A stretch of 13,828 bases of DNA from an uncultured Clostridia bacterium. Its GTDB lineage: Bacteria; Bacillota; Clostridia; Oscillospirales; Oscillospiraceae. The notes below the pieces were generated by a model that saw only the letters and a program-made list of their open reading frames with translations, was not told the DNA's origin and did no database searches. Positions 1 to 6,194 of this stretch are shown piece by piece (position 1 is the first letter of the stretch; each line of letters opens with the position of its first letter). The stretch lies in the NCBI GenBank assembly GCA_945918815.1, contig CAMEIU010000039.1:1-13828 (forward strand). Direction: 5' to 3'. A program made the position numbers and the translations under genes.

Positions 1-12
1 GGCTCTATTTTG

Positions 13-27
13 CACCGCTTCGCGGTG
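13..27. repeat. Short GC-rich hairpin just after the integrase stop
   Basis: Perfect 6-bp arms (13-18 and 22-27) around a 3-nt loop. It begins one base past the recombinase stop codon on the minus strand. No T-run follows on that strand, so it is not a standard intrinsic terminator. It could be a transcript-end stabiliser or part of a repeat cut by the window edge. Confidence 0.45.
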
Positions 28-28
28 T

Positions 29-958
29 TTACACAGAATTTGGGACAGACCCGTTCATCTGCGCCAAAGGCGAAAAGCGGTCAAAGTTTTTGGAGATGTC
101 AGCATCGAAGATGGAACAGTAATGCTTCGTCATTTTCAGCGTGGAATGCCCCAACAGCTTCTGGAGGGTGAATGCGTCCCCTCCGCAGTCAATCAGGTAT
201 TTCCGTGCGAAGGTGTGCCGGAATAGGTGAATGCTTGTCTTTTCCACACCACGGCTGTTGTTGTAGTCTGCAATGGCAGACCGCAGCGCACTCTCTGTCA
301 GCATTTCTCCGAACTCACTGGGGAAGAGATAGTCATTCGGTTCTCCGCCGCGAATGACCATGTAATCACGCAGGATGTTTATCATGATCCCACACAGAGG
401 AATGACCTGAACCTTGCCGTTCTTCGTGTGCCGGAAGACAACCTGTCCGCTTTCAAAGTTCACATCTTTGTTGCGGATACTGCGGACAGTCGCAGCCCGA
501 CAGCCGCAGTTCATGAAGAAGTTCTCAATGACCCAGTTCCGATACTCACAAAAGCTGCTTTTTCGGGCAGGCTTCCGCAGAAGCAGTTGCAGTTCTTCAT
601 CTGTGTAAGTTTCCTTAACTGTCTCTTTGTCTTTCATATGGGGGATCTCCAGATCCGTCAGCCCTTGCTCCCGACACCATTTCAGGAACGTGCGGAACAC
701 TCTGGTGTAACTGGAAATGGAGTTGTGCGCCAGCCCGCTCCGTCTCATGGACACGATCATCCCGTCCAAATCCTCTTGCGACAGCTCTGCAAAGGTGATG
801 GACAAGTCCAGATGCTTGCCGATACTGTGAATGTGCTGATTGTAGGTTTGGATGGTCTTCTCACTCAATCCACGGGCGGTTGCAGAGGCTACGAAGCGAG
901 AAAACGCCTCTTCGATTGTAGCCGAAATTCCAACTTTTTTGATTCGCTGTCTTGCCAT
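29..958 (-). CDS. Tyrosine recombinase / integrase of a likely integrated element
   Basis: 309-residue tyrosine recombinase of the XerC/XerD/phage-integrase superfamily, which cuts and rejoins DNA through a 3'-phosphotyrosine. An N-terminal SAM-like core-binding domain (about residues 12-100) precedes the catalytic domain (about 115-295). The full catalytic set is visible: R154, K179 in the beta-hairpin (HTKNGK), H244-x-x-R247 (HLFRH), H271 (LLGHS) and nucleophile Y280 (KHYCS). It therefore looks active. The ATG at 958 is preceded by TAAGGTG about 8 nt upstream. GC is visibly lower than in flanking genes, which suggests transfer. It lies about 105 bp past the 3' end of tRNA-Lys and reads away from it, the usual arrangement when an element has entered a tRNA 3' end. 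A chromosomal Xer protein is less likely given this position and the variable termini. No excisionase or other cargo is visible; the rest of any element would lie left of the window. Confidence 0.93.
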   Translation of the reverse strand: MARQRIKKVGISATIEEAFSRFVASATARGLSEKTIQTYNQHIHSIGKHLDLSITFAELSQEDLDGMIVSMRRSGLAHNSISSYTRVFRTFLKWCREQGLTDLEIPHMKDKETVKETYTDEELQLLLRKPARKSSFCEYRNWVIENFFMNCGCRAATVRSIRNKDVNFESGQVVFRHTKNGKVQVIPLCGIMINILRDYMVIRGGEPNDYLFPSEFGEMLTESALRSAIADYNNSRGVEKTSIHLFRHTFARKYLIDCGGDAFTLQKLLGHSTLKMTKHYCSIFDADISKNFDRFSPLAQMNGSVPNSV

Positions 959-1019
959 GATTCTGACACCTTACCTTCCTTGATTTGCACGGAAAATTAA
1001 GCGCACTTCCAAAAGACAG

Positions 1020-1064
1020 AAAAAACCTCGAAAGCCTTGAAAAATCAATGCTTTCGAGGTTTTT
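1020..1064 (-). terminator. Intrinsic terminator of the tRNA operon
   Basis: A 15-bp perfect inverted repeat (1021-1035 and 1050-1064) with a 14-nt loop. Its core is CCTCGAAAGC with A/T ends. On the minus strand the stem is followed by six T (1025-1020). It starts right at the encoded CCA of tRNA-Lys. Because the plus strand also ends in five T, it could work in both directions. Confidence 0.88.
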
Positions 1065-1139
1065 GGTGACCCGCCGGAGATTCGAACTCCGGACACCCTG
1101 CTTAAAAGGCAGGTGCTCTGCCGACTGAGCTAGCGGGTC
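1064..1139 (-). tRNA. tRNA-Lys (anticodon TTT)
   Basis: Full cloverleaf. The 7-bp acceptor stem GACCCGC/GCGGGTC is perfect, the anticodon arm CCTGC-CTTTTAA-GCAGG gives TTT, and the T arm CGGAG-TTCGAAT-CTCCG is perfect. Discriminator A and CCA are encoded. It is the last gene of the five-tRNA operon and abuts the terminator. Its 3' end faces the recombinase gene, so it is the prime candidate attachment site. Confidence 0.97.
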
Positions 1140-1140
1140 A

Positions 1141-1215
1141 TGGCTGGGATGGCAGGATTCGAACCTACGCATGACGGAGTCAAAGTCCGTTGCCTTACCG
1201 CTTGGCTACATCCCA
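1141..1215 (-). tRNA. tRNA-Gln (anticodon TTG)
   Basis: Cloverleaf with acceptor TGGGATG/CATCCCA, anticodon arm ACGGA-CTTTGAC-TCCGT (anticodon TTG), T arm GTAGG-TTCGAAT-CCTGC (one G-T pair), discriminator G and encoded CCA. Only one base separates it from tRNA-Lys, so the two must be processed from one transcript. Confidence 0.97.
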
Positions 1216-1246
1216 ATGGAAACCCGGCGGAGAGGCAGAAACTCCA

Positions 1247-1265
1247 GCCCCGCCAGAGGCGGGGC
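1247..1265. repeat. GC-rich hairpin in the His-Gln tRNA spacer
   Basis: 8-bp perfect all-GC stem GCCCCGCC/GGCGGGGC with a 3-nt loop. It lies inside the 62-nt spacer between tRNA-His and tRNA-Gln, the longest spacer of the operon. No T-run follows on the minus strand, so it should not terminate. A processing signal or a small inserted repeat is possible. Confidence 0.6.
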
Positions 1266-1277
1266 CGAATGTAGGAA

Positions 1278-1355
1278 TGGGGTGGGTGAAGGGATTCGAA
1301 CCCTCGGCCTCCAGAGCCACAATCTGGCGCGCTAACCAACTGCGCCACACCCACC
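1278..1355 (-). tRNA. tRNA-His (anticodon GTG)
   Basis: Cloverleaf with acceptor GTGGGTG/CACCCAC, an extra 5' G at position -1 facing discriminator C73 (the identity element of tRNA-His), anticodon arm CCAGA-TTGTGGC-TCTGG (anticodon GTG), T arm GAGGG-TTCGAAT-CCCTT and encoded CCA. Confidence 0.97.
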
Positions 1356-1404
1356 ATATTCATCCTCTGATGCACTGCACCGCATGGCATTTGGCTTGAA
1401 AGCC

Positions 1405-1481
1405 TGGCACGCCAGAAGGGACTCGAACCCCTGACCTACTGCTTAGAAGGCAGTTGCTCTATCCAGCTGAGCTACTGGCGC
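1405..1481 (-). tRNA. tRNA-Arg (anticodon TCT)
   Basis: Cloverleaf with acceptor GCGCCAG/CTGGCGT (G1-T72 wobble), anticodon arm ACTGC-CTTCTAA-GCAGT (anticodon TCT, reads AGA/AGG), T arm AGGGG-TTCGAGT-CCCTT, discriminator G and encoded CCA. A 49-nt spacer without clear structure separates it from tRNA-His. Confidence 0.96.
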
Positions 1482-1484
1482 ATA

Positions 1485-1558
1485 TGGAGCGGGTGATGGG
1501 AATCGAACCCACGCGACCAGCTTGGAAGGCTGGGGTTCTGCCATTGAACTACACCCGC
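1485..1558 (-). tRNA. tRNA-Gly (anticodon TCC), first gene of the operon
   Basis: Cloverleaf with perfect acceptor GCGGGTG/CACCCGC, anticodon arm CCAGC-CTTCCAA-GCTGG (anticodon TCC), T arm GTGGG-TTCGATT-CCCAT, discriminator T and encoded CCA. It lies about 40 nt downstream of the -10 box of the operon promoter. Confidence 0.97.
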
Positions 1559-1598
1559 GTGACCCGCGATGGGGTGTACTGATGCAATCAGCTATACG

Positions 1599-1627
1599 AT
1601 AATAGCACAGCTAAGTCCCGGTGTCAA
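1599..1627 (-). promoter_or_regulatory. Promoter of the tRNA operon
   Basis: On the minus strand, a consensus -35 TTGACA (1627-1622), 17-bp spacer and -10 TATTAT (1604-1599). It is placed correctly ahead of tRNA-Gly and is typical of strong stable-RNA promoters. Confidence 0.9.
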
Positions 1628-1691
1628 GGGCTATTTTCCCCCTCTTTCCAAGGAAAACCGAAAAAATTTGCAGTTCTTTCCCATTTTCCCC

Positions 1692-1720
1692 TTGCCAATT
1701 GGGCTTGTTTTGCGTATAGT
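1692..1720 (+). promoter_or_regulatory. Promoter of the PaaK-like gene
   Basis: -35 TTGCCA (1692-1697), 17-bp spacer, -10 TATAGT (1715-1720). It lies about 55 nt before the chosen ATG and is divergent from the tRNA promoter. It supports starting the gene at 1776 rather than further upstream. Confidence 0.75.
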
Positions 1721-1775
1721 TGGAAAGAGAATTTTAGGATTGGGAACCATTGGTTTTGGAAGGAACGCGCCCCTT

Positions 1776-2831
1776 ATGGATATCAAAAAAATATACATCG
1801 AGCACGCCGTCTACCCGGCCATGACGCTTTTGCAGCACAACCGCGTGACGGCCTATACCAAGGCGCTGCTGGCCACGGAGACCCTGGACCCGGACCAGCG
1901 GGCGGCGGCCCTGCGCCAGCGGCTTTCGGAGCTGCTGTTTCTCTGCCGGGCCCAGGTACCGGCCTACTCCGATCTGCCCTTCACGGACCTGGAGCTGCGG
2001 CGGGAGCCGCTGGATTGCCTGCAATCCGTGGACCCGCTGCCCATGGCGGATTTTCTGGCGGAGGCGCCGGAGCATCTGAGCCGCAATGCGGACAAGGCCC
2101 ATCTGCTCCATTTCCGCTACGGCCCCGGGGAGCAGCCGCCGGCGGACCTGTATATCAGCCAGGAGCAGACGGAACGGTACGAGGCCGCCCGGTGGCGGGG
2201 CCTGAGCTGGTACGGCGTCACCTACGGCAGCCGCAGCGTGCTTTTGTGGGACAAGCCCCGGGACCCCTACATCCTCCAGGAAGAGCCCTACATGAAAAAC
2301 AGGATGACCCTGTCCGTCTGCGCCATGACGCCCCGGAGCGTCCTGCCCACGGTGGAGGCCATCGACCGGTTCCGCCCGGAGTACATCTCCGGCAGCGCCT
2401 CCGGCCTGTCTGTTCTGGCGGAGCATATGGCGGCGGCCAACGTCCGGCTGGAAACGCCTCTGAAGGTGGTCACCGTGACCCAGGGCGTGGCGGACCGGGC
2501 CTTGCGGGACCGGCTCAGCCAGGTATTCGGCTGTCCCGTGGCCCAGAATTTCGGCGTGCGGCCGGAGGGCGTCATTGCCTACATGTGCCCGGAGGGGCAC
2601 CTCCATGTGACGGCGGAAAACTGCCTCGTGGAGCTGCTAGACCCCCAGACCTGGACTCCCGCCGCCCCGGGCCGCCTGGGCCTGGTGGCCGTGACCTGCC
2701 TCATCGGCGAGACCATGCCCCATCTGCGGGTCGTTCTGGACTACCTGGCCCGCTGGGACGACACGCCCTGCCCCTGCGGCCGGACATTGCCGGTGCTGGC
2801 AGACCTGCAGCAAAGAGCCCCGGGCCAATAA
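1776..2831 (+). CDS. Degenerate PaaK/CapK-like (phenylacetate-CoA ligase family) protein
   Basis: 351 residues related to the PaaK/CapK (COG1541) branch of adenylate-forming enzymes, which normally make acyl-CoA from an aryl or acyl acid and ATP. Visible family marks are VPAYSDLPF (61-69), RPEYISGSASGLSVLAEHM (200-218), FGCPVAQNFGVRPEG (251-265, the place of YGxTE), the H/C-rich MCPEGHLHVTAE (270-281) and the C-terminal CPCGRTLP (332-339). Several active-site features are missing. The Ser/Thr/Gly-rich ATP loop expected near 113-125 reads FRYGPGEQPPADL. The IRYxxGD stretch is LRVVLDYLARWDD. The protein ends right after CGRTLP, without the C-terminal lid domain. It may be a non-catalytic relative or use another chemistry. 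The start is ATG with GGAAGGA 11 nt upstream; reading open further upstream would include the promoter. It is monocistronic, with its own promoter and terminator. Confidence 0.72.
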   Translation: MDIKKIYIEHAVYPAMTLLQHNRVTAYTKALLATETLDPDQRAAALRQRLSELLFLCRAQVPAYSDLPFTDLELRREPLDCLQSVDPLPMADFLAEAPEHLSRNADKAHLLHFRYGPGEQPPADLYISQEQTERYEAARWRGLSWYGVTYGSRSVLLWDKPRDPYILQEEPYMKNRMTLSVCAMTPRSVLPTVEAIDRFRPEYISGSASGLSVLAEHMAAANVRLETPLKVVTVTQGVADRALRDRLSQVFGCPVAQNFGVRPEGVIAYMCPEGHLHVTAENCLVELLDPQTWTPAAPGRLGLVAVTCLIGETMPHLRVVLDYLARWDDTPCPCGRTLPVLADLQQRAPGQ

Positions 2832-2840
2832 AATATGCAT

Positions 2841-2875
2841 CGCACCCTCGTGCCCCGAGGGTGCGAATGTTTTTT
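2841..2875 (+). terminator. Intrinsic terminator after the PaaK-like gene
   Basis: 10-bp perfect stem CGCACCCTCG/CGAGGGTGCG (2841-2850, 2856-2865) with a 5-nt loop, then six T at 2870-2875. It begins nine bases after the stop codon. Confidence 0.88.
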
Positions 2876-2944
2876 ATGTACCAACCGGCTGACGCAAAAG
2901 CGGAAAATTGGGATTAAATGAGCTGTTTAGATTTACAGAAGGTC

Positions 2945-3100
2945 AAAGCCTTCCCCTTGAGGGGAAGGTGGCGCGAAGCGCCGGATGAGGTGGAAAAGGG
3001 TTGCGAATTCGCCGGAAGTTCTTACAAAACGTAACATGTTTCTGCATACCTCATCAGCCGCCCTTGAGGGCGACTGCTTCCCCTCAAGGGGAAGCCTTGG
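2945..3100. repeat. 156-bp palindromic intergenic element with four nested hairpins
   Basis: The two arms (about 2945-2992 and 3048-3100) are imperfect inverted copies that share CTTCCCCTTGAGGGGAAG and GATGAGGT. Each arm also folds on itself: an 8-bp CCTTCCCC/GGGGAAGG hairpin and GGCGC-GAA-GCGCC on the left; CGCCC-TTGA-GGGCG and GCTTCCCC/GGGGAAGC on the right. The middle is more A/T-rich and has no ORF. From memory, such elements are dispersed repeats in gut clostridia; copy number cannot be seen here. It fills most of the 336-nt gap between the PaaK-like and dehydrogenase genes. The rest of that gap (2876-2944 and 3101-3167) shows nothing I recognise. Confidence 0.8.
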
Positions 3101-3167
3101 ACGCTCCCGCGCCAGTGCTGTACATCGTCATATTCCAATTTCCCGATTTGCAGAGAAGGATCGACTC

Positions 3168-4100
3168 TTATATACCGACCACGTTTCTCAGCGGCCTTCC
3201 GTCCAGCCAGCGGGACAGGTTGTCGGCGGCAATTTGGTAGATTTTGTCCTCGGTCTCCGGCAGGTGGCCGAAGCTGCCGCCGGACACATGGGGCGTGAGG
3301 ATCACGTTCTCCATGTCCCAGAGGGGGCTGTCCTGGGGCAGCGGCTCCGGGTCGGTCACATCCAGGGTGCAGCCGCCCAGGCGGCCCTGGCGCAGGATCT
3401 CGATCAGGTCCCGGGTCACGATCAGGCTGCCCCGGCCGCAGTTGACCAGGAGGGCTCCCGGCTTCATAAGCAGCAGCCGGTCCCGGTTCAGGAGGCCCGC
3501 CGTCTCCGGCGAGCCGGGCAGAGCGCAGGCCACCACGTCGGCCTGGGGCAGCAGGCTGTCCAGATCGGCCAAGGCATAGGTTTCATCAAAATATGGCGCC
3601 GGTTCCCTCCGGCGGCGGGCGCCGAGAATCCGGCAGTCAAAGGCCCGGAGCCGCTTGGCCAGGGAACTGCCGATGTCACCGGTTCCCAAAACCAGGACCG
3701 TTTTGCCCTCCAGGGTCCCTTCCCGCCACGCCGGATTCCAGCTGTGCTGCCGCTGGAGGGCAGCATAGTGGGGCAGCTGCCGCAGCAGAGACAGGATGCA
3801 GGCCAGCATATGCTCGGCGATCATGGCGCCGTAGGCCCCGGAGCCGTTGGTGAACGTCACCCCTTGCGGAAAATCCTGCTTCCGGTACCGGTCCGTTCCG
3901 GCCCAGACCAGATGATACCATTGGAGCTTTTCAGCCCGGGCCAGATCCTCCGGCGGCACGACGCCGAGAACGACCTCGGCCTCTGCCAAAGCGTCACGGC
4001 CGTCCTGGGCATAGACCAGGCGGCAGCGGCCCGCCGCCGCGTACTCCAGCAGCTGCCTGTGTCTTGTCTCCACCGGCGTGGTCACAAAGACGGTTTTCAT
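3168..4100 (-). CDS. D-2-hydroxyacid dehydrogenase (NAD(P)-dependent)
   Basis: 310 residues, normal length for the D-isomer-specific 2-hydroxyacid dehydrogenase family, which reversibly reduces 2-keto acids to D-2-hydroxy acids in the cytoplasm. The split substrate domain flanks a Rossmann domain (about 95-280) with nucleotide loop GTGDIG (139-144). The catalytic triad is R223 (NCGRGS), E252 (DPEPLP) and H271 (LTPHVSG). After the second strand comes GARRRR (160-165) instead of an acidic residue, which points to NADP(H) rather than NAD(H), as in glyoxylate/hydroxypyruvate reductases; this is an inference. The substrate cannot be read from sequence. The ATG at 4100 overlaps the TGA of the upstream deacylase gene (ATGA) and has GGAGGT six bases before it, so the two genes are likely translationally coupled. 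No terminator follows, only the palindromic element at 2945-3100. Confidence 0.9.
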   Translation of the reverse strand: MKTVFVTTPVETRHRQLLEYAAAGRCRLVYAQDGRDALAEAEVVLGVVPPEDLARAEKLQWYHLVWAGTDRYRKQDFPQGVTFTNGSGAYGAMIAEHMLACILSLLRQLPHYAALQRQHSWNPAWREGTLEGKTVLVLGTGDIGSSLAKRLRAFDCRILGARRRREPAPYFDETYALADLDSLLPQADVVACALPGSPETAGLLNRDRLLLMKPGALLVNCGRGSLIVTRDLIEILRQGRLGGCTLDVTDPEPLPQDSPLWDMENVILTPHVSGGSFGHLPETEDKIYQIAADNLSRWLDGRPLRNVVGI

Positions 4101-4708
4101 GATTCCACCTCCGGGTCCGGCAGGTCCACCACGATGGGCGTATGATGGAGGGCCGGGAGCAGCTTGTCCAGCAGGTCCCGGGTGGACAGGGTCAGGGTGG
4201 AGGTGCTGATGCAGGGATGGCAGGAGACCTGCTCCGCCTCGTAAATGGGCTTGTCCATGACCAGCTGGACCTTGTTTTCCGTATCGTGCATGAGCCCCAG
4301 CACCGTGACGGAGCCGGGAGCCAGGCCAAGCAGTGCCTCCATGTCCTCGGGACCGGCGAAGCTCAGCCGGGCGACCCCCAGCTGCTTGGACAGATCCTTG
4401 GTCTTGAAGACCTTGTCACCCTCCAGCATCAAAAGATAATACTGGGTCTTCTGCCGGTTGCAGAGGAACAGATTCTTACATATTGGCCAGCCCAGGACCT
4501 GCTCCACCTCGTGACAGTTTCCGATGGTGTCGGCATGGCTGTGGTCCACCCGGGCGTAGAGAATGCCCAGGGAATCCAGCAGATCGTAGCAGGCCATCTC
4601 CTTGGGCAGCCGGTCGATGGGATCCGCCGCAGAATCCGGCCCCGTGGACCGGACTGGACGGCCGTAGTATTTGTGCGGGTCGATGTAAAAGGTTTCGTTT
4701 TCGTTCAT
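4097..4708 (-). CDS. YbaK/ProX-type aminoacyl-tRNA deacylase (ProXp-ala/PrdX-like)
   Basis: 203-residue protein of the YbaK/prolyl-tRNA-synthetase-associated domain family. These free-standing editing proteins hydrolyse mischarged tRNA; the ProXp-ala/PrdX branch removes Ala from tRNA-Pro. Family motifs are LLDSLGILYARVDH (43-56), CKNLFLCNR with conserved K78, YYLLMLEGDK (90-99), RLSFAGPEDMEALLGLAPGS (114-133), GSVTVLGLMHD (132-142) and the HP motif CHPCISTST (163-171). The sub-branch, and so the exact substrate, is inferred from overall likeness. The start is the ATG at 4708, with AGGATGG about six bases upstream; an in-frame ATG ten codons earlier has no better site. Its stop overlaps the dehydrogenase start. 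It lies 94 nt after the LCP gene across a strong hairpin and has no clear promoter of its own, so partial read-through from the LCP promoter is likely. Confidence 0.85.
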   Translation of the reverse strand: MNENETFYIDPHKYYGRPVRSTGPDSAADPIDRLPKEMACYDLLDSLGILYARVDHSHADTIGNCHEVEQVLGWPICKNLFLCNRQKTQYYLLMLEGDKVFKTKDLSKQLGVARLSFAGPEDMEALLGLAPGSVTVLGLMHDTENKVQLVMDKPIYEAEQVSCHPCISTSTLTLSTRDLLDKLLPALHHTPIVVDLPDPEVES

Positions 4709-4758
4709 GTTACACCATCCTATGGAATTGAAAATCATCGGTGCGCGGTCCTATGCCG

Positions 4759-4791
4759 CCGTAGGGGCGACCCTTGCGGTCGCCCCTACGG
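4759..4791. repeat. 14-bp perfect hairpin repeat between LCP and deacylase genes
   Basis: Arms CCGTAGGGGCGACC (4759-4772) and GGTCGCCCCTACGG (4778-4791) with loop CTTGC. No T-run lies on either side, so it is not a standard terminator. GTAGGGG-ended palindromes like this are common intergenic repeats in gut clostridia (recollection). It would fold in an mRNA running from the LCP gene to the deacylase gene and could uncouple their expression. Confidence 0.8.
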
Positions 4792-4802
4792 ATTTGTATT
4801 CA

Positions 4803-6155
4803 TTATCCCTGCCGGATATTCAAATCCTCCGTCGTGACGTCCTTCTGGTAGGGGTTGCAGTAGGTGTTGACGGTCTGGGCCACGGAGGTGGGGTCCAGGA
4901 CATAGTAGGAGCCGCCGGAGAAATTGCGGGCGTTGCCGGGGAGCGTGGCGGTCTGGACGTTTTTCAGATCCGACAGCAGAATGGCCCTGGCCAGCCAGAG
5001 ATAGTTGGGCACGGTCATGTCGGAATAGGCGTTGTCCAGGAGCACGTTCAGCAGCTTGGGGGATTTGAGGACGCCTTTCAGGCTGGCGGTCTGGTCCATG
5101 ACGGCGGAGAGAAACTGCCGCTGGACCTGCACCCGGCCCAGGTCCGCGTCGGCATAGCCGCTGCGGAACCGCACCAGGCCCATGGCCTCCTCGCCGGACA
5201 ATTTCCGGGTCCCGGCCTTCAGGTCGATATACAGGTCCTGACTGGGATCGTTGTAGAACATGTCCACCGGCACGTCGAACTCCACGCCGCCCAATGCGTC
5301 GATGAAGTCCACGAAGGCATCCAGCTCGATGAGCACATAGCCGTCGGGCCGGAAGCCGATGCACTCGGCCACCCGGGTCATGACCATATCCATGCCCTCG
5401 ACGCCGCCGTTGTTGGCCCCGTAGACCGAGTTGATCTTCGGCACCGTGTAGCCGCCGTTGACCAAAGTGTCCCGGGGCACGCTGACCAGAGACACCGTAC
5501 GGCCGGACTGGTCCACGGTCAGGAGAATCAGCGTGTCGGTCCTGACGCCGCCGGCGTCGGTACCGGCAATCAAAATGGTGGAAACGCCCTCCTTGCGGCT
5601 GCCCAGGGTCCCCGTGGAGGCCTTCGGCTGCTTCGGCAGCACAAGCAGCACCGCCGCTGCCAGGGCCAGGGCCAGGATCACCAGGAAGATGACGAAATTG
5701 CGGAAAAAGTGGTGTTTTTTTCCTTTGGGCTCCGGCGCTTCCTCATAATAGTCGTATTCCGGTTCCGACTCGGGCTTCTTTTTCCGCTTCTGCGGCTGGG
5801 AGGGCGGCGGCACGTCGCTGCCGCGGCGGCCCTGTTCATAGAGCCAGTCGGCATAGGCCTGCTCCTGGTTCTGCTGCAATTTCGCCACATGCTTGGGAAG
5901 CTTTTGCGTCTCGGTCCAGGACTTGGGCCGGGCCTGCTCCTGGGGGCGGTAGATCATGGTCTCGTCGGACACCGGCGCAGACGGCCTGGAAGGGCTGGAA
6001 GCCTTGGGCGGCGCCGGAACGGGATCCTCATAAAACTGATCGTAGTCAATTTTCACATCATCGGCGGTCATGGGGGCCGTCTGGTCGTCGTCCAGCAGCC
6101 GGTGGACGTCCGCCAGAAGCGCGTCCAGCTCCGGGTCAAAATGGTCCATTGCCAT
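4803..6155 (-). CDS. LCP (LytR-CpsA-Psr) family cell-wall polymer ligase with long cytoplasmic tail
   Basis: 450-residue membrane protein. LCP enzymes move teichoic-acid or capsule-type glycopolymers from undecaprenyl-pyrophosphate to peptidoglycan outside the membrane. Order: cytoplasmic tail 1-151; one transmembrane helix about 152-174 following a basic patch (KGKKHH); LCP domain about 190-355; C-terminal extension to 450. Pyrophosphate-binding features are visible: GTDAGGVRTDT with R205, SVPRDT with R228, the VRFRSGYADADLGR segment (R329, R331, R341) and QRQ with R346. The tail is unusually long, acidic and proline-rich, with a basic KRKKK cluster (123-127) and YDYYEEAPEP (134-143). The ATG at 6155 is chosen because GGAGAGG lies nine bases upstream; the ATG six codons earlier has no ribosome site and would overlap this one. 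A good promoter lies about 40 bp upstream. Confidence 0.9.
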   Translation of the reverse strand: MAMDHFDPELDALLADVHRLLDDDQTAPMTADDVKIDYDQFYEDPVPAPPKASSPSRPSAPVSDETMIYRPQEQARPKSWTETQKLPKHVAKLQQNQEQAYADWLYEQGRRGSDVPPPSQPQKRKKKPESEPEYDYYEEAPEPKGKKHHFFRNFVIFLVILALALAAAVLLVLPKQPKASTGTLGSRKEGVSTILIAGTDAGGVRTDTLILLTVDQSGRTVSLVSVPRDTLVNGGYTVPKINSVYGANNGGVEGMDMVMTRVAECIGFRPDGYVLIELDAFVDFIDALGGVEFDVPVDMFYNDPSQDLYIDLKAGTRKLSGEEAMGLVRFRSGYADADLGRVQVQRQFLSAVMDQTASLKGVLKSPKLLNVLLDNAYSDMTVPNYLWLARAILLSDLKNVQTATLPGNARNFSGGSYYVLDPTSVAQTVNTYCNPYQKDVTTEDLNIRQG

Positions 6156-6194
6156 AGACAAAATCCTCTCCATGCGATTGGTTCACATAACGTC

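Noticed and set aside
861..1390. Open frames running through the tRNA cluster on both strands
   Set aside because: They translate tRNA genes (the sequences read as tRNA T-arm and anticodon-arm codons) and have no independent support.
1569..1775. N-terminal extension of the PaaK-like gene
   Set aside because: It would include the -35/-10 promoter at 1692-1720 and the tRNA operon promoter; the ATG at 1776 has a ribosome site and a family-like start.
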